The notes beneath the pieces are model-generated. The model saw only the letters and a program-made list of their open reading frames with translations, did no database searches and was not told where the DNA came from. Below are positions 26,581 through 35,000 of a stretch of 62,077 bases of DNA, in pieces. The position numbers and the translations under genes were made by a program. This DNA is from JACNIZ01 sp964344765. GTDB taxonomy: Bacteria; Planctomycetota; UBA1135. Within the stretch, counting starts at the first letter, position 1. Each line of letters begins with the position of its first letter. The DNA lies in assembly GCA_964344765.1 (NCBI GenBank), contig CAYFOM010000025.1, positions 1 to 62,077 on the forward strand, read 5' to 3'.

Positions 26581-27520
26581 AGGCGCGGACGAAGGAATTG
26601 GGTTCGGTGAAGCCGAGCAGGAAGGCGATCTCGTTTTGCGGGAGTTCGGATTGAGTTAAATAATGCGCGGCTAGATCTTCGCGTACTTGGCGCAGCACCG
26701 ATTGAAAGCTCAGCGATTCGACCGCGAGCTTGCGTTGCAGCGTACGTTTACTCATCCCCAACCTCGCGGCGACGTCTTCAGCAGCGCTTTCGCCACTGGG
26801 CAGCGATTCATGCAGCGCTGCGGTGACGCGGTCGGCGGTTGATGCGCTTGCATCCAAATCCTTCAGCCGACGGTTCAGCTTTTCGCTGAAGAATTGCCAC
26901 ATTCCCTCATTGGATGTAAGGAACGGAAGATTGGCGTCGGCGGCGGAAAAGCTGAGGCTGACTTGGCGCCCGCGTTTGATTTCACATCCGAAGTACTTTT
27001 TGTACGGTGCCGGATTCTGCGGAAGGCTTGGAACCTTAACCTCAATGGGTTGAATGTTTTTGCGCGTTGCCAAGCGCGCGAGTTGAGTAAAAAACACCGC
27101 TTCGGTTAAGCCAAGCACGGCAGGCAGCGGTTTTTCGTTGCCATAACATTGGACCTTTAACCGTGTGGTCCGGCGCGTGATCTCCAAATCCAAAACCCAA
27201 GGCCCGATTAACGGCTTGTACTTCTGTAGTCGTTGCAGCGCCTGATTGAAGTTGACGCTGCACAGGCTTGCAAAAATCGCTGGATCGAAGACTTCGGCGC
27301 TCAGTTTCTCGGCCATTCGCAGCGGGAAGTCGTCGCCACCCACCACGAAAATTCCTTCCCAAATGCGGAAGTATTCGGCGGGGGTGACTTTTACTTCTTC
27401 GCGGTTCCACAAGTCGGCGGGCATGCCGGCCGCGGCCAAGACCTCCGCCGGGTCAAGCTGCAAGTCAACCAACAGGATTTTCCAACCCGGCGAAACTACG
27501 AATTTACTGGCACGCTTCAT
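26525..27520 (-). CDS. AraC-family transcriptional regulator
   Basis: Regulator of 331 residues with an N-terminal arabinose-binding-type ligand domain (PF12625 type, about 20-210) and a C-terminal AraC helix-turn-helix pair (about 235-328). The first helix-turn-helix contains VAARLGMSKRTLQRKL; the second has IAFLLGFTEPNSFVRAFSQW. This domain pairing is seen in OruR/ArgR-like activators. It sits 18 bases downstream of an SDR gene and is probably co-transcribed with it. The SDR promoter carries directly repeated sites spaced about two helical turns apart, a natural target for this type of protein. The effector is unknown. The 3' end overlaps the convergent peptidase gene. Confidence 0.9.
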   Translation of the reverse strand: MKRASKFVVSPGWKILLVDLQLDPAEVLAAAGMPADLWNREEVKVTPAEYFRIWEGIFVVGGDDFPLRMAEKLSAEVFDPAIFASLCSVNFNQALQRLQKYKPLIGPWVLDLEITRRTTRLKVQCYGNEKPLPAVLGLTEAVFFTQLARLATRKNIQPIEVKVPSLPQNPAPYKKYFGCEIKRGRQVSLSFSAADANLPFLTSNEGMWQFFSEKLNRRLKDLDASASTADRVTAALHESLPSGESAAEDVAARLGMSKRTLQRKLAVESLSFQSVLRQVREDLAAHYLTQSELPQNEIAFLLGFTEPNSFVRAFSQWKGSSPGRYRERARA

Positions 27521-27538
27521 TTTCAGTGGCTCAAGCCA

Positions 27539-28318
27539 TTATGCCTTTTCCATGAACTTGCGCGACATCTTCAGCACGGTGCGGCGTGGCAAAAACGGAA
27601 CCAACCAATTGAGTTGGAAGCGTAGCCCGGCTTCATTGATGGCGACCAGCTTGCCTTTTTCCATTGCTAGATATCCGCATTCGGCAACCGATTCGGCCGA
27701 CTTCGCCTTGTCGAAAGCCTCCACTCCGTCGAGGTTGGCGGCGTCGGCAAAGCCGGTGGCGACGGCACCCGGGCATAGCGCGGTAGCAGTTACGCCGGTG
27801 TCGCTGAGCTCTTCGGCCAACGCTTGGGTGAATGAGGTCACGTAGGCTTTGGTGGCGAAATATACGGCTTGCAGCGGACCGGGCAGGAAGGATGCGGTCG
27901 ACGACACGTTGAGTGCCCGCCCGCGCTTTCGCTGCACCATGCCCGGAAGGTAAAGATGGGTCAGCGAAGTCAGGCTGGTCATGTTGACCTGCATCATTTC
28001 CAGCTGGCCGTGCAAACCCTGCTCGTGAAATTTGCCATAGCCGCCGAAGCCGGCGTTGTTGATCAGCACGTCAATGGTGATCCCAGCCAGCTCGGTTTGA
28101 TCAAAAATTTCTTGCGCCGCTTCCGGCTTGGCCAGATCTGCGGCGATCACCGCAGCCTGAATTCCGTGGGCCAGCTCCAGCTCATTCGCCAACTTTTCCA
28201 GTTTGTCTTTGGATCGAGCGACCAGCACCAAGTTGCCGCCTTTTTTCGCGTGAATGCGTGCCAGCTCCAAACCAATTCCGCCGGACGCACCCGTGATCAA
28301 TGCAGTGTTGTTTTTCAT
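27539..28318 (-). CDS. Short-chain dehydrogenase/reductase
   Basis: NAD(P)-dependent oxidoreductase of the classical SDR family, about 259 residues. The cofactor motif TGASGGIG is at residues 7-14, NNAG near 85-88, the catalytic Ser in LNVSSTASF near 135-143 and the YFATK catalytic pair near 152-156. The open frame extends to 28375 but I start at the ATG at 28318, seven bases after AGGAG (28326-28330). The C-terminal part (FLPRRTVLKMSRKFMEK) resembles the membrane-peripheral tails of DltE-like SDRs. It is followed by an AraC-family regulator. Substrate unknown. Confidence 0.88.
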   Translation of the reverse strand: MKNNTALITGASGGIGLELARIHAKKGGNLVLVARSKDKLEKLANELELAHGIQAAVIAADLAKPEAAQEIFDQTELAGITIDVLINNAGFGGYGKFHEQGLHGQLEMMQVNMTSLTSLTHLYLPGMVQRKRGRALNVSSTASFLPGPLQAVYFATKAYVTSFTQALAEELSDTGVTATALCPGAVATGFADAANLDGVEAFDKAKSAESVAECGYLAMEKGKLVAINEAGLRFQLNWLVPFLPRRTVLKMSRKFMEKA

Positions 28319-28325
28319 CTTTGAA

Positions 28326-28330
28326 CTCCT
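28326..28330 (-). promoter_or_regulatory. Ribosome binding site fixing the SDR start
   Basis: AGGAG on the minus strand lies seven bases before the ATG at 28318. It supports that start over the longer open frame beginning at 28375. Confidence 0.7.
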
Positions 28331-28354
28331 CTCGCATCGCGAGTGCCCAAAGAT

Positions 28355-28482
28355 TACGCCATCAAAGCGCGCCAACCGATCGCCGATCGCGCCAAGTCTT
28401 TATCAAATCGCGCCACCCTGCGTCACTATACTCTTGTCTTGTGCGATACCAATTCGCCACTCGATACGATACCATTTCGCCA
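28355..28482 (-). promoter_or_regulatory. Array of direct TGGCG-type repeats, candidate AraC-family operator
   Basis: Read on the minus strand, TGGCG recurs six times: at 28482, 28459, 28415, 28394, 28374 and 28361 (first base). Successive spacings are 23, 44, 21, 20 and 13 bases, so five copies lie at one or two steps of about 21 bases (two helical turns). The two upstream copies extend to 16 bases with one mismatch (TGGCGAAATGGTATCG and TGGCGAATTGGTATCG); three downstream copies share TGGCGCG. They flank a plausible promoter. The AraC-type regulator two genes down is the obvious candidate to bind here, which is inference. Confidence 0.5.
28425..28452 (-). promoter_or_regulatory. Candidate sigma-70-type promoter of the SDR-AraC operon
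   Basis: On the minus strand, TTGGTA (28452-28447) and TATAGT (28430-28425) are separated by 16 bases. The -35 element lies inside one of the 16-base direct repeats. The SDR start is about 105 bases downstream. Consensus match is moderate and planctomycete promoters are poorly defined, so this is tentative. Confidence 0.35.
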
Positions 28483-28496
28483 AACGAGGGGTAAAA

Positions 28497-30344
28497 TTAT
28501 GGCATCAATGTCCACTTCCAGGTGATGACGCGCAGCACGCCGTCGACGGTGCCGGAGACTTTGGCGGTTAGTTGATCGTGCTCGCGGAAGTATTCGATGT
28601 GGGTTGGGAAGTCGTGCTCTTCGTTAACGAAGATTGCGCGTCGCGGCTCGAGGGTTTGCAGGATGAACTCGGCCGGAGCTTGGTTGGAGGGGAATGCCCG
28701 GTACACGACTTCGCCATCGCGTTCGACGATTTCTAAATGCTCTAAGCTGAAGCCACCGTCGGCGCTGCAGTCGCGGTGGGTGCCGACCATGACGCCATTA
28801 CGCGGAGCAAACCAACCTTCTTCTTGCACCGCTTTTTTATTCGACGCGCGCCAATGGCCGGCCAGCCAGCGCAGCTGGTTGATTTTTGATTCACCATTTT
28901 CCGTCGGCATTTTGGCGCCGATTTCGGAACGCCAGTCGTGCAGCAGCTTCAATAATTCATCACGTTTTTGCTTGTGCTGGGGTGCTAAATCGAATTGCTC
29001 ACCGGGGTCGACGTCTAAGCGATACAACTCAACGCGCCCGCTGTCGAACCACTCGATCAATTTCCAATTGCCATCGCGCACCGCGCTGCCGGGTTGGCCG
29101 CCTTGATTGCCGTAATGCGGGTAATGCCAAAAAATCGGCCCGCGTTTGTATTCATCATGACCGAGCAAGGGTCCGACAAAATTGACGCCATCGACGTGCT
29201 GCGCCGGCGTTTCTTCAATTCCAACTAAACGCAAAATGGTCGGATAAAAATCAGGGCTGGTCACGATCGCATCGCACACCGGCTTCTGCTTCACCGACGT
29301 ATCCACCGACGTCATGCCCTCGGGCAAGCGCACGATCAACGGCTCTCGAATTCCGCCTTCATACAACCAACCTTTGCCCGCGCGCAACGGCAAGTTACTG
29401 GTCGGGCTTCCTTCCGACGTCGACAAGCCGCCGTTATCGGAAGTGAAAATCACAATGGTGTTTTTATCTGCGCCGGTCTCAGCCAACGCATCCATCACCG
29501 TGCCGACTGCTTGATCCATTGCTTCCACCATGCCGCCATAAACGGCGTGGTTCTGCACCATGCGCACGCGGCGCTCACCCTCCACACCCCATGCTTCGGG
29601 TGGTGCAGTCTTGCGTTTTTCCAAATACTTCTGCTTCAAATCCTCGCGCGCCATCAGCGGTGTGTGCACCGAATAGAACGACAACATCGCAAAGAATGGC
29701 TGATCGGTGTGCGCACGGATGAAGTCGGCGGTTTCATTGGCCAAGCGCTGCGGCAAATGCTCGCCGTCGGGACCGTCTTCTAAGCGATCGTTTCCGTAAG
29801 GCGAGAAGTAACGCTTGCCGCCGTATGGCCCGCCGCGAGTGATGCCGCCTTTATTGAAATCAAAGCCCTGATCCTCGGGCCAAAAACCTTCCGGCCCCAA
29901 ATGCCACTTGCCGGCAAAAAACGTCGCGTAACCGTTTTGCTTTAACGCCTCCGCCAACGTGACTTCTTCATGCGCCAGCCGATCCGAATACGGCGCCGGA
30001 AGCAGCGCAGTTCGGCGTTTCCACTTCTCCGGCTGATTGCCACCGCTCGGGCTGATGTAATCAGTAATGCCCACTCGCACCGGATACTTGCCGGTCATGA
30101 TGCTCGCGCGCGTCGGGCTGCAAACCGGGCACGATGCATACGCGTTGGTGAAGCGGGTGCCGCCGTCGGCCAAGCGTTGAATGTTCGGTGTGTCGTAGAA
30201 GGTGTTCGGGTTATTCGGCGACACGTCCATGTAACCAAGATCGTCAACGAGAATGAAGACGACGTTTGGACGAGGCAATCCTTGCTCCTGTGCCATTGCG
30301 GGCGCGACGAGCAATGCGGCAACGCTTAAGAGCAGGGTTCTCAT
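28497..30344 (-). CDS. Secreted sulfatase fused to a DUF6265-like domain
   Basis: Formylglycine-dependent type I sulfatase, 615 residues, with signal peptide (LLLSVAALLVAPAMA). Metal-binding Asp34-Asp35 lie in ILVDDLGYMD. The modified Cys75 is in CSPTRASIMTGKYP. FAGKWHLGPEGF and IIFTSDNGG-like blocks follow. The sulfatase part ends near residue 485. From about 490 to 615 a second domain appears (LRWLAGHWR, GVMVGTHRDC, FPTHIEYF) that fits DUF6265, a lipocalin-like beta fold. It would remove sulfate esters from polysaccharide outside the cytoplasm. Its start overlaps the stop of the next sulfatase upstream by four bases, so the two are one operon. The substrate is inferred to be a sulfated glycan. 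Confidence 0.9.
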   Translation of the reverse strand: MRTLLLSVAALLVAPAMAQEQGLPRPNVVFILVDDLGYMDVSPNNPNTFYDTPNIQRLADGGTRFTNAYASCPVCSPTRASIMTGKYPVRVGITDYISPSGGNQPEKWKRRTALLPAPYSDRLAHEEVTLAEALKQNGYATFFAGKWHLGPEGFWPEDQGFDFNKGGITRGGPYGGKRYFSPYGNDRLEDGPDGEHLPQRLANETADFIRAHTDQPFFAMLSFYSVHTPLMAREDLKQKYLEKRKTAPPEAWGVEGERRVRMVQNHAVYGGMVEAMDQAVGTVMDALAETGADKNTIVIFTSDNGGLSTSEGSPTSNLPLRAGKGWLYEGGIREPLIVRLPEGMTSVDTSVKQKPVCDAIVTSPDFYPTILRLVGIEETPAQHVDGVNFVGPLLGHDEYKRGPIFWHYPHYGNQGGQPGSAVRDGNWKLIEWFDSGRVELYRLDVDPGEQFDLAPQHKQKRDELLKLLHDWRSEIGAKMPTENGESKINQLRWLAGHWRASNKKAVQEEGWFAPRNGVMVGTHRDCSADGGFSLEHLEIVERDGEVVYRAFPSNQAPAEFILQTLEPRRAIFVNEEHDFPTHIEYFREHDQLTAKVSGTVDGVLRVITWKWTLMP

Positions 30345-31999
30345 TTTTCACCCTCCGCCGAATCGTCACCGTAAAACGCTTGCAACTCACCCAGTTTCTG
30401 AGCCAACTTCACCGTCAGGTCGGTGTACTCGGGCTTACCGTACAAATTGTTCAACTCATCCGGATCTTCGTGCAAGTCGAACAGCTCCCACTCGCCGGCC
30501 TGGTAATAACGAATCAGCTTATAACGGTCGGTGCGAATTCCATAATGCCGTTGCACCATATGCACCGCCGGGAATCCGTAGTAATGGTAGTAGATGGAAT
30601 CGCGCCACGGTTCGCTGATGGTTGCCACCGCTTCCACCGCACCGTCACCCACGACGGCATCGTTGGTTGTGCCATCACCAACGGCGTAAACGCCACGACT
30701 GTGCAGTAACGGCATCAGCGACATTCCTTGCATGTCGGTCGGAGCATCCACACCGGCAGCTTGTAAAAACGTCGGCGCGTAATCGAGGTTTTGCACCAGG
30801 TTCAAGTTCACCGCGCCCGGAGGAGTCACGCCTGGCCAACGCACAACTAATGGCATTTTCAGCGACTCTTCGTACATCCAGCGCTTGTCGTACCAGCCGT
30901 GATCACCGAGGTAAAAACCTTGGTCGGACGCATAAATCACAATCGTGTTTTCCGCCAAGCCGGCTTCGTCTAAATACTTCACAATTTCGCCGACGCTATC
31001 GTCGACCGCCTTCGACGTACGCAAATAATTCTTCATGTAGCGCTGATACTTCCAGCGCACCAAATCCTTACCTTGCGGATTTGTTTCATAAAACGCTTTG
31101 TTCTTTTCCGCATAACCCGCACGCCATTTTTCCAACTGCTCCGGCGTCATCTTCTTCAAATTGCGGAAGCCGGACTTATCCGTCGCAATGCCCGACATGG
31201 TTTCCTCGCGCGGATCCAAAAACAAATCGTACGCGGCATTCATATGCCGATCGATTTCCATCTCCTGCTGACTGGCCGGACTGGCGTTGTCGGCGTAATC
31301 ATCAAACAATGTCGCCGGCTCGGGCAACTCGACGTCATCCCACAAGTTCAAATAACGCAGCGGCGGCATCCAATTGCGGTGCGGCCCCTTGTGTTGCGCC
31401 ATCAACAAGAACGGCTTGCCATCCTGGCGCTGTTGCTCCATCCAACCGATTGCCATATCGGTAATCAAATCGGTGCAATAACCCTCGACCGTGCGCCGCC
31501 CCTCCGGCGAAATGAACACCGGGTTGTAGTAATCGCCCTGACCGGGAAGGATGTCCCAATAATCAAAGCCCTGCGGGTCGGTATGCAAATGCCATTTGCC
31601 GATCATCGCCGTTTGATAACCGGCCGACTGCAGCAACTTTGGGAAGGTCATTTGATCGCCGTTGAAGCGATTGCCGTTGGCCATGAAACCGTTTTCATGA
31701 CTGTGCTTGCCGGTCAGAATCACCGCGCGGCTCGGCCCGCAGATCGAGTTGGTGCAAAAGCTATTGCGAAACAACATGCCCTGCGACGCCAGCTTGTCGA
31801 TATTCGGCGTCGGATTGATGTCGGCGTAGCGCGTACCGTAAGCGCCAATCGCGTGCGGCGCGTGATCGTCGCTAAAAATGAAGACGATGTTCGGTTGTTG
31901 CGCGGCGGCGTCCGCCCCTTGGCCGGAAGTTTGGGCGGAAGCAAGCGGCGCCATCGCCGCGACGTGCAGGGTAAGCAGAGTTAGAGGGAGCAGTCTCAT
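30341..31999 (-). CDS. Secreted sulfatase
   Basis: Type I sulfatase of 552 residues with a signal peptide (LLTLHVAAMAPLASA). Metal ligands Asp44-Asp45 are in FIFSDDHAPHA. The formylglycine Cys87 lies in CGPSRAVILTGKHSHENG, followed by the conserved MIGKWHLHTDPQGFD block. The C-terminal part has the usual sulfatase ending (LIRYYQAGEWELFDLHEDP). It is the first gene of a two-gene minus-strand operon with the DUF6265-fused sulfatase. It starts only 30 bases from the divergent sulfatase fusion. It resembles sulfatases acting on carbohydrate sulfate esters; the exact position cleaved is unknown. Confidence 0.92.
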   Translation of the reverse strand: MRLLPLTLLTLHVAAMAPLASAQTSGQGADAAAQQPNIVFIFSDDHAPHAIGAYGTRYADINPTPNIDKLASQGMLFRNSFCTNSICGPSRAVILTGKHSHENGFMANGNRFNGDQMTFPKLLQSAGYQTAMIGKWHLHTDPQGFDYWDILPGQGDYYNPVFISPEGRRTVEGYCTDLITDMAIGWMEQQRQDGKPFLLMAQHKGPHRNWMPPLRYLNLWDDVELPEPATLFDDYADNASPASQQEMEIDRHMNAAYDLFLDPREETMSGIATDKSGFRNLKKMTPEQLEKWRAGYAEKNKAFYETNPQGKDLVRWKYQRYMKNYLRTSKAVDDSVGEIVKYLDEAGLAENTIVIYASDQGFYLGDHGWYDKRWMYEESLKMPLVVRWPGVTPPGAVNLNLVQNLDYAPTFLQAAGVDAPTDMQGMSLMPLLHSRGVYAVGDGTTNDAVVGDGAVEAVATISEPWRDSIYYHYYGFPAVHMVQRHYGIRTDRYKLIRYYQAGEWELFDLHEDPDELNNLYGKPEYTDLTVKLAQKLGELQAFYGDDSAEGEK

Positions 32000-32029
32000 T
32001 GGCTGTGGGGTCCGCCCAAGTTAGCAGTT

Positions 32030-35000
32030 ATGCTCGGGATGATGCGTATGGCCCCCCTCCTTTTGTTGGCGTATCTGCCCCTGGCAGCCCTTTCGCCACT
32101 CGGCAGCGCCGCATCGCCGCCGACCACCCAAGCCGACGCCACCGGCAGTTCCGAAATTGATCCGGGCCCGCCCAACATCGTTTTCATCATTGTGGATCAA
32201 ATGCGCGCCGACTTCCTCGGCTGCGTCGGCAATGAAGCGGTACACAGTCCACACCTAGATCGATTCGCCAAAGAAGGTGCGCGATTTGCCCGTGCTTATG
32301 CATCCACACCGTCGTGCACCCCGGCGCGCGCTGCGATTCTGACAGGCCAGTCGCCGTGGAGTCACGGCATGATCGGCTACGGTCAAATTGCCGAGCGCTA
32401 TCCAATTGAGCTGCCGCGGCTGATGAACGAAGCCGGTTATCACACCTATGCGATCGGCAAGCAGCACTTTCATCCGCAGCGCAATACACACGGCTATCAA
32501 GGAATGGAGCTCGACGAGGGCGGACGGCGTCGGGATCCGGGCTTTGTTTCGGACTACCACCTGTGGTTCGAAAAAGCCAGCGGCGGCAAGGATCCCAACG
32601 CAACGGGATTGGGTTGGAATGACTATCGCGGCAAGGCCTATCACTGGGCGGAGGAGCTTCATCCCACGGCTTGGACCGGTGATCGCGCGGTCAAATATTT
32701 GCGCGAGTACGACCTCGATCAACCGCTGTTCTTAAAGGTCAGCTTCTTCCGGCCGCATAGTCCATACGATCCGCCAGCGTCGTTTCTGGACAAGGTGAAC
32801 CTCGAGTCGGTGCCGTCGGCAGTAGTGGGTGAATGGTCGGAAGCCAAGTTTGGTCGCTTCCATGAGCCGGAGAAATTCACCGCACCGCGCAACAACTTGG
32901 GCGATGAAATTACTCGCACGTCGCGGGCAGCTTATGCGGCAAGTATTTCCTTCATTGACAAGCAAGTTGGACGAATCGTTGACGAATTGAAATCGCGCAG
33001 CATGTTGAACAATACGCTGCTGATCTTCACCTCCGACCACGGCGACATGCTCGGCGACCATCACTTGTGGCGAAAAACTTATGCCTACGAGGGCTCGGCC
33101 GGAATCCCCATGCTGATGTATTGGGGCGACAACGTAATGCGTGCGCCGCGCGGTCAACTGCGCAATGAGTTAGTGGAACTGCGCGATTTACTTCCCACTT
33201 TTTTAGACGCGGCCGGCGCGGCGGTTCCGGAAGAAGTGGAAGGCTTGTCGATGCTGTACCCGGTAAAGGGATTGCGCACTGCGTGGCGTTCGTGGTTGGA
33301 TCTAGAGCATTCCACTTGTTATTGGCCGGGGAATAATTGGACCGCGTTGGTCGATGCGCGATGGAAGTACATTTTTCACGCGCATGACGGATCCGAGCAA
33401 TTGTTTGATTTGCATGCAGATCCACAGGAGCTGAACGATTTGGCGACCGATCCGCAATACGCCAGCGAGTTGGCGTCATGGCGTGGGCGCATGGCCGAGC
33501 ATTTGGCACCGCGCGGCGAGGAATGGGTGAAGGATGGAGCGCCGGTGATTCGCAAGCGCGGCAAAGCGCGAAGTCCGAATTATCCGAAACCGCCTCAAGC
33601 TGAAACCGAAATAGCTTCGCCCAAGTCGGTGAGTGGTATTTATCCGCATCTAGCATTCTTTAATGACGAAAACGAATGCGGCACCGGCGCACTTGTGCCA
33701 TGGGCGAATCGCTTGTGGGCGGTGACCTATGCACCGCATGCGCCGCGCGGATCTTCGGACAAGTTGTATGAAATTACTCCCGATCTGGATTTGATTGTAC
33801 GCCCCGAATCAGTGGGCGGCACGCCGGCAAACCGCATGATTCATCAGGAATCGGAGCAGTTGTTCATCGGTCCTTATGCGATCGACAAGACTGGCAAAGT
33901 ACGCGTGATTCCGTACGGCAAAATGCTTGGACGGCCGACCGGCAACGCGCGCCATTTGACCGATCCGGCGAACAAGATTTATTACGCGACGATGGAAGAA
34001 GGCTTGTACGAAGTGGACGTTCACACTTTGGAAGTCACAGAGCTTTACGCCGACAATCACCGCAGTAATCCCGGCGCGCAGTCACCTCCGCAAAATGGTC
34101 CGGTTGCGCCGCCATCGAATTTGCCCGGCTATCACGGCAAGGGTTTGTACTCGGGTCAGGGTCGCGTCGTCTATTCCAACAACGGCGAAAAAGGTCCCGA
34201 TGTGTTCACCAATCCGTTCACGCCGTCTGGCGCGTTGGCCGAGTGGAAAGATGGCGAATGGAATGTGGTCTTGCGCAATCAATTCACCGAAGTCACTGGT
34301 CCGGGCGGGATTCACGGCAACGCCGACGCCGACAACGATCCAATTTGGAGTATCGGTTGGGACGCGCGCTCGTTGATCTTGATGATGCTCGATCAAGGAA
34401 AGTGGCATCGATACCGCTTGCCCAAAGCCAGCCACAGTTACGACGGCGCGCACGGATGGAACACCGAATGGCCGCGCATCCGCGACATCGGCGAAGACGA
34501 TTTGCTGATGACCATGCATGGAATGTTCTGGCGATTTCCGCGCACCTTCTCGGCCAAGAACACTTCCGGCATCGCGCCGCGCTCCACTTACTTAAAAGTC
34601 ATCGGCGACTTCTGCCGCTGGCAAGACCGCATCGTTTTCGGTTGCGATGACACGGCGCGCAGCGAATTCAATAACAAGCGCAAAGCTAAGGGCGTGATCG
34701 CCGCGCCGCAATCACAATCGAATTTGTGGTTCGTCGAGCCGGAGCAACTGGATCACATCGGGCCTATCTTTGCGCGCGGCGCAGTTTGGTTAAACGACCA
34801 AGTTGCGGCGAACGAGCCGTCCGACCCGATGCTAGTGAACGGCTTCCAGCGCAAGTCCCTGCATTTGGTTTCCGACCGCCCGGTCACCATTCACATCGAG
34901 GCCGACGCTAACGGAGACGGAAACTGGAAGCGGTATGAAAGTGTGCAAGTGGACGGCTACCAATGGCACGACTTGCTTCATTTCACAGGATCACAATGGC

